Part shown: positions 10,322 through 21,815 of the stretch, piece by piece
Layout of the letters: the number at the start of each line of letters is the position of its first letter
How positions within the stretch are numbered: position 1 is the stretch's first letter
Source of the DNA: Bolinopsis microptera
Taxonomy: Eukaryota > Ctenophora > Tentaculata > Lobata > Bolinopsidae
Length of the DNA stretch: 64,000 bases
Assembly: GCF_026151205.1 (NCBI RefSeq)
Contig: NC_087080.1
Span: 14,517,337 to 14,581,336, forward strand
Reading direction: 5' to 3'
Translations under genes and position numbers: made by a program
Notes under the pieces: generated by a model
Told to the model about the DNA's origin: nothing
Databases searched by the model: none
The model's input: the letters and a program-made list of their open reading frames with translations, nothing else

Positions 10322-12953
10322 ACAGAGCTCCGTGAGAAGTAAAGGAAGTTAAAATATAAAATAAAAAGCTCCTTCTTTGTTTTATTTGGGCGAGGGCACT
10401 CCACGTAGAAAATCTGTTCAATGTGCGCCACTTTTCTTCGCGTAGTAGGCTGCAAGAAATTTCGATCCTTGGGTCAGCATAGGTAACTCCCAATTTGATC
10501 TGCTGATTTTCAAACTGGATATGCACTGGAATGGTAGATGGTTGAGGTTGTGCTCATCCAGTCTTGAAGAATTGTCACTCCTGTGCCTTTTAGATTTGTT
10601 GTTGGCAGCCCTGCAGCTGATCCTTCTGTGAGAGTACCGAAATTAGTAATTCAAATTGTTATTACCTTAATTTCAAAATTGAATCAAAATAAAATCCAAC
10701 GGTACATTTTTCAATTAAGTGGCTGGCCCGATGGAAATCAGGGTTCATTCTCGTTTCACAATTTTGTCTCCAATTCCTGCATTCCTACCTGGAGGATGTA
10801 CTGCCGGTCGTACAAGTTGAAGCATCTTGGAATTCAGCTTGGACTTGGAGGGCACATTCCACATCTTTTACCTCCTTGTTTATAGATGACGCTTTCATCT
10901 CAAAATCCTGTAATAAGTTGAATCATTTAAGTTATTGTTAGTGTAAATTAACGTAAAAGGACATTATTTGAACGGACATTAAAATGAGATCCTTCAGCGT
11001 CCAATTGATCTCCGTTCAAATTAAGTCCGAGGAAGGTAAAAGTTAGGTAAGCATTTAAAATTGTCTGTTTTGAAGCCATTATACAGACCAACCATCCAAC
11101 CAATCATTCTTGCAGATTCCGAGATGAAAATTCAATCAACTTTTACATTATTTCAGCTCACCTGTTTGAGATTGTCAATTTCATCCTTGTAAGCTGCTAA
11201 ATCTTCTTTAGCCCTCGTCACAGCCAGGTTTAACTCCCGCGCTAAATCATCTGCTCTTTTAGTAGCGGCTGTTAAATCCTCTTGTCTATTCAGTCGTGAC
11301 TGTAGGATCAGTGATCTCGATGTTTCGAAGGATCGCTCCTCTTTAGCCAGCTGGCGTCTTAGACCAAAAATGATGTCTTTCTGGCTCCACTTTTCCTGAG
11401 GAATAAATTCGTTATTGCATTTGCAATGAAATTGTATTTATACAGGGTGGGCCAAAAGTCAGTACCCATACGTTGGCCTTAATAGCTCCGACGTGTTTTA
11501 TATTTGAGAGCTGTTGCTTATCAGATGGCATACTGTACTTGCTGGTTCGAGGATTCCGTCGTCAAAATTTGAAAATTCGAATATTTTAGACCACGCCCAT
11601 TCAATTTTAAAACACCTATATTGTTTTCTCTGAACATGCTGAACGCCTCATTTTTGTAGAGACGGTAGATTATCAAATGTTGCATATGATCTGAAAACAT
11701 GAGGCATAACGGATTAGAAATGACGAAGTTATCAAGCATTTTCTGTATCTCGTTAACAAAATTGACTGGGTGATTATGTGACACCGTGACACGACACCTT
11801 AATTGGGCACCCTTAACAATTCCCATAATGTTTAACAGGGTGGTTAACGGGGGTCACCTAATCACGTGATTAGGTAAACCAATCACCTGATCACACGTAA
11901 TGAATAAACTCGTTATGCTTCGTATCTCGGTCATCTGAGAAGCTACAGTTCTAATTCTTTCAGGACAAACGTAATTCGAATGGCCAAACACAATTCAATA
12001 ACATTTAGCTTGATCCGACTATACAGACTATCAAATAAATGTGAAAATGAACCTCCATTTGAAAAAAATGAACGCGAATATTTTTCGAGTTGACAAATTC
12101 CTCGAACCAGTGGTGGTACTAAGTCATACCAGAAAGAAGTATTTAAATTGGGCACTCAGTGACTGAGCTATAAAGGCCAACGTATGGGTACTGACTTTTG
12201 GCCCACCCTGTACTAATCATCGTATTTTCAGAAATAATAAGGTTCGACAGCAGATTGATTAACCTTTATGATTATCCTATGATTGTTTATACTTGAACAC
12301 TATAACAATTGTTGAGCAATATATTTAATATGGTGACTGGTGGTTTGATAATGATATAAAAATAACCCTTTCACCTTTTCGAGGAGCTCTACTTTCTCTC
12401 TGAGCAGGTCATTCTCGGATGTCAAAATTTCAATCTCGTCTTTTAGAACACCTTTTTCGTTCATTTCAAACCATATCTGGCATTTATAAGTGTCCTTTTC
12501 CTCGATCAGTTGCCCCAGTTGTTGAAGAGCTACTTCTCTTCTTTGCTCTGAGTAAGAATGTTGGTCAGATCTCACTAAGTCAGTATAAACATCAAATGCT
12601 AAACAAATAAGAATGTGTGCAGCATGACTGATGACTGATAAGAGACCAAAATCTTCAAGTCGAAAATTGTCAACACAGTTTGAATATAAGCACCTAAAGA
12701 GTTGAGCTCGGCTGGTCGTCTTGTTCGAGAACATTTCCGAATAGCAGTTTGGATTGCTCTTTGGAATCCCATTGAAAGTTGAAGATATTATATTTTCAGT
12801 ATAGTAAGATTGGTGGTAGATAACTGTCGTAGGTAATTTGATAGCATACAACGAATTAACAAAGGTGGAAGTAAATATGACCCGCGTGCATTTCAGGGAT
12901 TTCAGCACATTTGTCGCGCGCGATTTTGTTCGCCATGACAATGCAACCAACAC
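10322..12953 (-). CDS. Unrecognised coiled-coil protein gene (partial model)
   Basis: Phase-consistent exons on the minus strand: one ending at 12375 (its 5' limit is uncertain; the frame is open back to 12953), then 11395-11162, 10907-10789, 10625-10579, and one starting at 10525. The best parts are long heptad helices: exon 1 ends LREKVELLEK, and the 78-codon second exon is all charged helix (begins EKWSQKDIIF, ends EIDNLKQ). The final exon reads HIQFENQQIKLGVTYADP and stays open into the minisatellite, so the true C-terminus is unclear. A 768-bp transposon sits in the first intron. I do not recognise the family. Whether the residues upstream of the coiled coil (12600-12953) are coding is doubtful. 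Confidence 0.55.
11443..12210. mobile_element. Mariner/Tc1-like non-autonomous element in an intron
   Basis: TIRs start CAGGGTGGGCCAAAAGTCAG and extend about 40 bp; the right end is the complement, ending 12210. TA dinucleotides flank both ends (11441-11442, 12211-12212), the duplication typical of Tc1/mariner elements. Internal ORFs of 101 and 70 codons do not resemble a transposase. It lies wholly within an intron of the coiled-coil gene. Confidence 0.85.
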
Positions 12954-12959
12954 GTGCTA

Positions 12960-13224
12960 AGTGCTAACGCGAATAAAACAAATCAGATATTAAAGGCATT
13001 AAAGATGGTAATAGAATAGTATATTGATTCACGATGTCAATCCTTCGCAGCTCGGTGAGGCCCATGCAGTGCCAGTGGTGCATCTCGCTGATCTACCGAA
13101 GAGAAGAATTATTTGATGCGAGACGCGGCCCAGTTAAGTACTACTACAGTTAAGTACTACTACTACTACTAGACTAGTAGTGCATCGTACTACAAGTACA
13201 AATTACAATATGGTATCGTATAAT
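12960..13224. other. Spacer
   Basis: No gene seen. It contains a short ACTACTACT tandem run near 13140-13190. Confidence 0.4.
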
Positions 13225-13365
13225 AGTCAAGGGTGGCTCAGAAGTAACTGCCCACAACTAGCAACCCATTTCAGAAAATTTCAGAGATTATAGATATGCC
13301 ATATGGGTCAAACTCAAACTTAGATTTTTTGAAAGTTTCGTCAAATTTAATTAATCCCAGGAAAC
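13225..13365. mobile_element. Truncated, inverted copy of the 23.5-kb CAGGGTGG MITE
   Basis: GGGTGGCTCAGAAGTAACTG and the following TTTCAGAGATTATAGATATG block match the reverse complement of 23625-23760, but the other end is lost. Confidence 0.7.
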
Positions 13366-13902
13366 CTTATTCATTATTACTGATAGGGGCCTAAATTCAG
13401 AAGTAAAAGGAATAGAAAGTTTTGTAAGGATTACTGGGACCTAACGGCTAATTACACATTTTTACCAATCCCTCCAAGCCATAAATATAGAACAAAAAGT
13501 CCGCTAATTTAACCCTATAGTTGTCAGTTGTGCATTATGTTGCCAAATCGAGATTCGCTAATATTAGTCAATCCACGAATTTCTCGTAGCATATTGAATT
13601 TGACGAATTTGCAAAATTCCGAAGATTTTATTTTTACTCAATTAACAATTTGGTCACTATACTAAAAAAAATGATCGGTAATCATCTTAATTAAATCATC
13701 CTATTCCTAACTTCCGAATTGTTTAAAAAACCCCGATACGCGGATTGTTTTAAAATTTAAAACAATCCGCGTAAATTAAATAATTAAATATAACTTTATT
13801 TATCCACCCCACGACTTTAGGACGTTTTCTTTCTCGTTACGATCTCAATTATTTTCCAAATTAAGGTCCGGCTTGTCACACATCGCTTGTCTCATAACTG
13901 AT

Positions 13903-13990
13903 TGCTCTAACCAGAGCCCTCTCGCTTGCAGTAGCGCGCGACCGCCGAAACAAGCGCGTCGCGCAGTACGCGTAGGCACATGGCTATGTG
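13903..13990. repeat. GC-rich dispersed repeat fragment
   Basis: TGCTCTAACCAGAGCCCTCT through GGCTATGTGAA recurs at 43261-43335. It is unlike the AT-rich surroundings. Confidence 0.75.
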
Positions 13991-14042
13991 AACATAACTA
14001 ATAACGTCGACCCACAGCATAACTGCTTTTTGGCACTTAGGT

Positions 14043-14180
14043 CTAAAGCCGTAGTACATACATATTACATTACACTGGAGCTTACACAGTGTAATTTCCT
14101 CCAGTCTAGTCTGCGCCGCGTATGTTTATATAGGCGCGCGGCGCAGACTGGAAGTGGAGGAAATTTATACACTGTGTAAG
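14043..14180. mobile_element. Rearranged copy of the palindromic MITE
   Basis: The left arm is intact (CTAAAGCCGTAGTACATACA), but the right arm is replaced by an inverted copy of the interior: TTTCCTCCAGTCT is followed by AGACTGGAAGTGGAGGAAA. The result is a different hairpin from copies 1909-2046 and 14638-14770. Confidence 0.7.
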
Positions 14181-14194
14181 CTCGATCGATTGCT

Positions 14195-15300
14195 GGGACC
14201 TAGCTGCTAGTGCTAATTACACATTTTTACCAATCGGCCCTCCAAGCCATAAATATAAAACAAAAAGTCCGCTAATTTAACCCTATGATTGTCAGTTGTG
14301 GCTGTGCAATATCAATATGATTATGTTGCCGAATCGAGATTCGCGAAAATTAGTCAATTCACGAATTTCTCGTAACATATTGACGAATTTGCAAAATTCC
14401 GAAGATTTTACTCAATTTGGTCACTATACTAAAAAAATTATCGGTAATCATCCTAATTAAATCATCCTAACTTCCGAATTGTTTTAAAAAACCCCGATAC
14501 GCGGATTGTTTTAAATTGTATAACTTTATTTATCCACCCCACGACTTTAAGACGTTTTCTCTCTCGTTATGATCTCAATTATTTTCCAAATTAAGGTCCG
14601 GCTTGCCCATAGCATAACTGCTTTTTGGCACTTAGGTCTAAAGCCGTATTACATACATATTACATTACACTGGAGCTTACACAGTGTAATTTCCTCCAGT
14701 CTGCGCCGCCTATTATATGTTTATATAGCTCGATTCAGTGTAATGTAATATGTATGTACTACGGCTTTAGTACAATCTATATTTATAAATTGTCATCACA
14801 CGTGACTGTGTGACATGGCAGAATACTGAATAGAAATGAAAAAACGATATAATATGACAAAAAGGATAAAACAATCACAACTGTATTGTAAGCGCAATAT
14901 TTCGGATCACCTTGAGTAAAAAAAATTTTATTGCCAAAGAAAAAATCGTTAATCTAAAAATAAACGTTGGTTAAATGTTGAAACAATTTGTGAAACATTT
15001 AAAACACCGTTGCCTGTGTAAGTGTAACTGTAACGAAAAGTTTATGTGAAAATTAGACTTAGAGAATTTCCCGAAATTGGTTTAAACTGATAGCACATTT
15101 GGCGGAAAAAAAGTGTTCAGATTGGTTATCTAAATCACAAATCCTTTTAATCCGCCAGAAAAATTTTACTGAGTAAAATAAAATTCTCCAGTAAGTTTCT
15201 AATATAATTGTTAAAGGTAGCATGAAATATGCGGTCAGAAGAATAAAAACTGTACAGAAGTACCTTAGTCTGAAAATAAAAAGACAAACTAATACCCCAA
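14195..15300. repeat. Tandem duplicate right unit, also parent of the 1.6-2.6 kb copy
   Basis: Starts like 13436 and continues rightward into sequence shared with 1569-2563. It abuts the 3' flank of the SLC38-type gene, so the distant copy at 1569-2810 was made from here. Confidence 0.8.
14638..14770. mobile_element. Palindromic MITE, copy 3
   Basis: Same ends as 1909-2046 (CTAAAGCCGTA... TACGGCTTTAG), with one arm mismatch (GTATTACA instead of GTAGTACA). Confidence 0.8.
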
Positions 15301-15348
15301 AACAATAAAATGAGACCAGTTCATTAAAAACAATCACAAAAACGTTAA

Positions 15349-15354
15349 TTTATT
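15349..15354 (-). promoter_or_regulatory. Probable poly(A) signal of the SLC38A10-like gene
   Basis: AATAAA on the minus strand, about 190 nt past the stop. It falls in the stretch missing from the pseudogene fragment at 2570-2810. Confidence 0.5.
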
Positions 15355-15541
15355 CTGTTTTTAACCCTCACTATGAGTATTAAAATGAATACAATTGTGA
15401 AACTCTGAACACAAGTAAACATTTCCAAAACATAACTCCAAACATGTGCAACGTATTCTGCACTTGAGGAATTCCCACTCTCATTTTCTTTACGTTTAGA
15501 GCAACCTAATAAATAAATTTTCATATTACTGTTCTAATTGT

Positions 15542-18500
15542 TCAAATTTCCTTTTTAACCTCATGAAGTTCTTCTTTACTATTATCATCTCTCTTCACCT
15601 CCTGTTTCACCTCTTCAACTTGCTTTTCTTCTACCTTTTTATTCTCTGCCAACAGCTCGTCCTTCTCTTTCTCCAGTTTCTTGATCTGTTCTAACTTTTC
15701 CTGCATAACTTCTGCACTCTCCGCTGCTACAGGTGCAGGTTCTACAACAACCGGTTTGTCTTCTACAACCGGTTGATCTATAACTGTTTTCACAGGTTCA
15801 ACAGCTTTTTCTGGAGCTGGTTGGGGAACGGCCGCAACAGGCTGCTCCTGGACTTTGGGTTGAGCGGCAACTTCCGGCTTATTTTCTTCAGGAGCAGGTT
15901 TCACCTCCGGTTCAGGAGCTTTAACCACTGGCTCAGCTGGTATTACTGGTTCTGCAACTTTAGCTGGTTCCTCAAGTTTGACTGGTTCCGCTTTTTCCAC
16001 CGGAGCTGGTTCAGCTGCTTTGGCAGGTTCCACTTTAGCTTCAGGTTGAGCAGGAACTGGGGCAGCTTGTGCTGGTTTTTGCTCTTCTGCAGCGATTTTA
16101 GCTTCTTCAGCTTCTGGAGTTGGTTCTTCTTTTGGAACAGGGTCTGGCGCTTTCGGGGCCTCAACTTCCTGCGGCTGTTGTTCTACCGCCACAACTTTCT
16201 GTTCAGATTCCACAGCCAGGTTTTGAGCCTTTAACTGCTCCTTTAATTCATTTATCTCGTTTTCTATCCGTAGAGCCTTTTCTGCTCGAAGCTCCCGCTT
16301 CGTCTCGTCTAATTCAGCTTGGAGTTTTGCCAGCATGGCCACAATGTCACCATGTCCCAACTGTTCAGCTTTAGCAGGTTCAACCTGGTCCGGATTAGGA
16401 ACATCGAGTTGTATCCTCTGTCCGAGCTGCTGATCACCGTTTATAATGTGTTTAGGATTGAGAGAGTCACTGGAGATTTGAGGTGCTGCACCCTGAGGAA
16501 ACACAATGTTGAACACTCCTGCAACAGTCGTCAACATCCCCATAACGAGCACGAACTTAGCGAAACCCCTCCAGCTGTCCCCAGGATCAGATGCCTTCAA
16601 GTATATAAGAGCCGGTAAAATAAAGCCGATTAGGCAACCAGCAGTGGCCCCGGACAGAGCTAGGATGGTGTCGACTTTGGGGAACATGATGGACATGCCC
16701 AGACTGGAGAAGATGAGACCACCAGTGATCCCGTTAAACATGTTGCTCGTCATGTGGTTAGGATCTCCTTTGTCTCCCTGGGAGGTTACCGTGTTATAGT
16801 GATTTGTAACCGCGAAATGTAAACAGCGAGATCATATTCAGGTTAAGGTATAAATTCTTCGTGTTAAGGGCTTTAATTGTTTCCCATCCTTCTCAGACAA
16901 ATCAATGAAATGTACATTTTAAAATATTCTTTGTCACTTACCAAGTAAAGAGAATTGAGGGATATCCGGGAGGGGTAAATAACAAGCGGGAAACTTAGCG
17001 CAATACAGAGCAGAAAACCACACTTGAACAACACAATTATGGGAGATACTGGGAAGTTGTTCAGAACATTTCCGTCAATTTTTGTTCCGAACGCTAGAGC
17101 GCCACAGACTCCAATGGTAAGGTAGAGTCCTCCGACAAATGAAATAGCGTATACGCTTACCTGGGATAGCGAAGTTTATGTATGTACTTTTTAGGTGAAT
17201 ACTTTGATATTTGGGGAAAGTTAGTGGTTATGATTTAATGACAGTTGTACTGCACTGATCAGGCTTCAAAGTTCCTTATTTTATTATAGCATTAATTGTA
17301 GCGTAGTAAATTGTTGGGTGAAATTATTGATTACGATTCAAATGTGGTACAGGTATCTTGGATGTAATTAGTTACGACTAGCATTAATTGCAGCGTAGTA
17401 ATTTGCTGAATGAAATATAAATGATTACGATTTAAACATGGTATACAATATACATGTGATATACGTCATTCGTTTTCTACATTCTCCTGCACTGACACCT
17501 TGTTTGAAGATAAATATCTTAAATAGGTTATATCGTGTAAATCTCACGGTCCTTATTCCTTAAGTCTTGTATGAAAGGCTAGCTACTTGCCTATGGTTCT
17601 GCAAGGCGATGATAAGGCGCAACCGTTCACCTGCTGTGAATACATCTTAACATTCTAAACTGATTACAATCCACTCTTCCTACTGGAGGCTTGAACTTGT
17701 ATACAAGTTTTTGGTGCGACGGACGAGATAATTGTAGCTTGAAATTGATCCGAGATGAAAGCGATATAAGTCGTATTCATAAACACTAAACAGTTGGAAA
17801 ATTTTGGTATTCATGAATACCAAATCTTTCCACCTTTTTATAAATACGACTAATACCATGTCTAATTCCCCGTTTACCGTGAATTGTTATGTTTGTATTA
17901 GGCTTTATTTAACCAAGGTATGAGAAATTATGCCATTTTTTCGGTCGATTATCAAACAATGGTGTAGTGATGGTCGGTCTAACGTCTAAGTTGCAATTGT
18001 GAAAAGTCGGGTTTGATAGGCAATTCCGCTGTCTGAATTTTCCATTTGTTTAGCCGTTTCTTTTACGCTTCGTTAATCCTATAATTGGACGATTAAACAT
18101 ATTAGAAATATGTAATTGATAAATCGTTCTTACCCGGGAATCGGATGCAAAATTACATTTGCCATCAATGACAAATTGGACATGTTTTTAATGATAAAAT
18201 AAATTCTGAGGAATGACTAGGATAAATTCTTGGTCATCTTTCTTGTCAAATAGTTTATCTAGCTATTTTACTTACTACTTAAACTGTAAAACGTTTTATT
18301 TTCTTCTCGCGACTCGCCGGTGCCTCGTATCTATCCACAATAGTTAATGATTTAAAAAGGTAAGAGTGTGTTTTTATTAGAAATTCAAGTTCTTTACCTT
18401 AGACATTCTCTTGATAGTAGGATTGGGAAGCTCGTTATAGATTGGTAAGAGTGTAGTTTGGCAGTTAAACGCTAGAGCTATTATCGGGAAGGATTTCAGG

Positions 18501-21500
18501 AGTCCCCTCATGTTTACCATCTGAACCCCGCTACTTTCTGTCGCTAGCAGCCACTCTCCCACTCCTACATAAGACTTTAGTTTATATATTCGGGTTATTT
18601 GTTTTGAACTTTATTTGCCCCAGTCATATTCACCGGCCGGTGCTTCAAAAGACTAATTGACCACGGAAGCGCTTTATAACAATTTGACGCAAGTTTATCA
18701 GCTGAACAGTTGTCAACAGTGACTATAACCCCTGTAAGCTGCATGCGCTGTAAACTTACCATTGGAGAAGACGAACAGTGTGAAGGAGGAGTAGATGAAG
18801 AGAGAAACTGCAGAGAGCATGTTAAGAGACGATAGATTCCGGAGTAAAGAGAAAGGTATTTCTATTGTCAGCACTGCCAACAACTGTACTGTTAGTCTCC
18901 AGTTAGCTGTGTTCTGAGGTTTTGTTGTTAGTTTAGTTAATTATGTAATGACTTAATTGTAGTCGAATTCGTAGGAATTCAAGATATTTTAAATCCAAAA
19001 AGTTTCATTACACGTCTCGTTGTTTAATGTGTCAACTTTCAACGATCGCCCCGACAATTCATATTGCTTGATTTCATCTGGAAAAATTGTACCAGCTGCG
19101 AGTTAATTTTCCAAATGGCTGGCTCTAAATTTGATAACGATGACTTTGTTTGGATTTTGAACCTTAAAGTTGATCAATTAATTTAATTTCTTTACAGTGA
19201 GTACATTCTACCAATGTTATAAACATTTTATTGAAAGTATAACACTCATTCGCTGTCTGAGTCCGGGAAATATTGATTCTTGAATTCACATTTTAGTGGC
19301 ACTGTTAACACTTCATCAAAAAAGTGTATTAATGTACAAAAGTTGCGGCTACGATGCATGTTTATACTTTCTCATTATACTGAAACTTTACACTATATAA
19401 TTTAAAATGTTTAAAATGGATGTATCATAATTTCCACATCAACTAACAGATATGTTAAAACAGATACAAATAAAATGTCTCCGTTCATATCAATGTGATA
19501 AAATACAGTGTATATGACATGTAATAGATTATTAACCAGTATACAGACAAATCCTCTCAAAACTTTGTGGTATTTCAATATTGAATGAGAGGCTTGTTAT
19601 TGTGGACGATTTAAATTTGGTGGTTCAAAAGTACGCCCTCTTTTCAATTTGTACATAAACAACAAATATACGTATTTTAATCGCGAAAAAACAGGTAAAA
19701 ACTAAAATGGGCGATTACAACAACTGTCTTAAAATCAGTCCAGTACGACAAACTATTAAAAAATCAGATTGAACTAACCTCTATGCCGATTATCTCAGCT
19801 ATCATACCACTGGAGTCACCAATAACACCGTGAAATGCAACCAGCACCCCGTATAACATTCCGCTAATCCTGGAGATCGGGTTAACTTATTAGTTATTTA
19901 TATTAACTTATTTATATTAACTTATATATTAATTTATTAACTTTTTACATGTTGGAATTGTGTTATTAGCTACATAGAAGTTATGAAATATCATTAGTTA
20001 ATTCTTATGAAACTCTATTAATAAAGTTCGTCTACTAAGCTTTTTGTAATCATTAGATGTGTAACTATTATAGTTGTAATCTTTTCTTATTTACATAATC
20101 TGCAGTTAATTTTGAGAGGAGAGTTTTAATATTCAGCGTTACATTGCTAAGCTGTGTAGTAGTTCCGTAACTGTAGTTTAATTGTATTTCTTGATGTGAT
20201 GCATTTCTCAATCAGGACGGTATGTATTTTATTTCTCCATACTACATTGCAAATGGACAACTCGCATGAATTGAACGAAATTAGAGATATAGCTGCATGC
20301 AACAGATGTTGGGAAAATCTTTTTCAAGGGTACAGTTTACCGCATTAAGGTATTTTTAAGAATCATTTTTCGTCGGTAAGATTCTGTTTTATAATAATAA
20401 TACTACTAGAAACCCAAACATTTGCAGGGGCCAACTTCACTGAGCACTCTCCCAAAAAGCTGAGAGATATTTCAATCAAGTAAACAAAGCTGAAAGCTCC
20501 ACTATTTTCTGTATCTTCAAATACCTCACAGCTATTTATCCCTTGTTCAGATTTAGAACAATTTGAGCTGATCTGGCACTTTGCAACTAATGTCTGTAAG
20601 ATTGTTCACATTTTACGTTAGTGACATAAGGGGAGGTGGTTTCGAAATGCTTACCATACCCTAGTGTAATTTCTACACGAGTATCTTTGAGTAAGAGTTG
20701 TTACGGAAAGTGGACATTCAGGGGTCTAAAAAAAGTAAAAATGCTACAATCTGGTAACTTACCCTAGCTCGCACGCCATCTTCCCTCTCACTCCAAATGT
20801 CTTCATCGCTGGGAAAAATACGATCAGGAGGATAGAACCTTTAAAATTGTGTCAAATTGAATATTCTGTGCGACATGAAATGCACACATTTGTCAGCATT
20901 TAATAAATTATGACAACAAGCAGTATTAAGTTGCGGCGGTTACGGCAGGGTCGCATAATTTGCCTTATATTTCGTGTATATCTGGGTGTAATGTTGCAAT
21001 AAAAATCAGAAAAGTTGCAGGATCGCATAACTCATTATATTTTGATGTATGGTGCCTCTGTTTGCTATCTGATAATGGCACACCAAATAACTAAATAATA
21101 TTTTAAACGAAAACACGCTCCCAATGCCTTACACAGTTGTTCGTAGCTCCTAGCCTTCAGGTTGTAAGCTGCCAGCACAAGGAGGTAGGAAGTATTAATT
21201 GTGATGTAACCGCAGATGAGGAGTGTCGCTGTGCCCAGAAAATATCCCAACTGAAAATAAGGGGTAATTAGAGGCAATTTAAGGGTAATCAGAGGCATGA
21301 AAACAAGTAAGCTGCTATAAATTGGGGTTCACTTTAGAGTGCGTGTGTTGGCTAGGCTGGTAACTTGGACTAGTTTTACAATTGTTAGGCCTAACTATCA
21401 TATATCCTCATATTTCTTCCTTGAATTATTTGTTGTAGTGATGAAGTAGAATTTTACATGCTTTCACGATAGAGAATTGAAGGACTGCTTTGAAACATCC

Positions 21501-21815
21501 TTAAATGTAATAATATAAGCAGTTTCGTTTATTTTGTAATCGACTCCAAACTAACTTATAGGATCGTTTAACTTGTTGTAGCCAAATTCAGACTAACCCT
21601 GCTAACAGTTTTAAAAAGTACGATATAGGGATACGGAAAACTAATTTCTGAAAATATTTGACCCAGAATTTCGACAAGTAACCACACCTAAACTCTAAAG
21701 TCACTCAATAAACAAACAATGAACTTACCGATTTGATGCAGAGGGGTAGCGCTAATATACCAACACCAATGATGCTGTTCGCCATGTTTATAACTGAGGA
21801 CCAGTTTGTAGACAT
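15542..21815 (-). CDS. Sodium-coupled neutral amino acid transporter, SLC38A10-like
   Basis: Eight coding exons: 21815-21729, 21250-21133, 20808-20763, 19869-19779, 18913-18760, 18564-18398, 17160-16942, 16777-15542. They sum to 2118 nt (705 residues) with every phase matching. The N-terminus carries the amino-acid/auxin-permease start NMANSIIGVGILALPLCIKS (TM1). Later exons give the helices expected of the family, including NCQTTLLPIYNELP and the N-x-FP segment NVLNNFPVSP, and TM10-11 in the last exon (GATAGCLIGFILPALIYL). The last exon adds a tail of about 260 residues rich in Pro, Glu, Val and Ala, ending in a Lys/Glu coiled coil; long cytosolic tails mark SLC38A10, though this tail is shorter than the vertebrate one. 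It probably moves neutral amino acids across a membrane; substrate is inferred. The start Met at 21815 is followed within ten residues by TM1. A dead 3' copy lies at 2570-2810. Confidence 0.88.

Larger units (their letters stand above)
13436..14193. repeat. Tandem duplicate, left unit
   Basis: GGGACCTA... at 13436 recurs at 14195 with the same series of blocks (ATTACACATTTTTACCAATC, AACAAAAAGTCCGCTAATTT, GAATCGAGATTCGC and onward). This unit carries an extra GC-rich insert at 13903-13990 and a rearranged MITE at its right end. Confidence 0.8.

Noticed and set aside
8881-10526. Long ORFs of TVPF or RSQY repeats (plus strand) and TVNG repeats (minus strand)
   Set aside because: The 12-bp unit keeps several frames open by arithmetic; there is no independent sign of coding apart from the possible tail discussed.
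11521-12155. Two minus-strand ORFs as a gene
   Set aside because: They lie wholly inside a TA-flanked TIR element, are short, and show no transposase motifs.
15773-16799. Overlapping ORFs within the SLC38 last exon
   Set aside because: Shadows caused by the Pro/Glu/Val-rich low-complexity tail.
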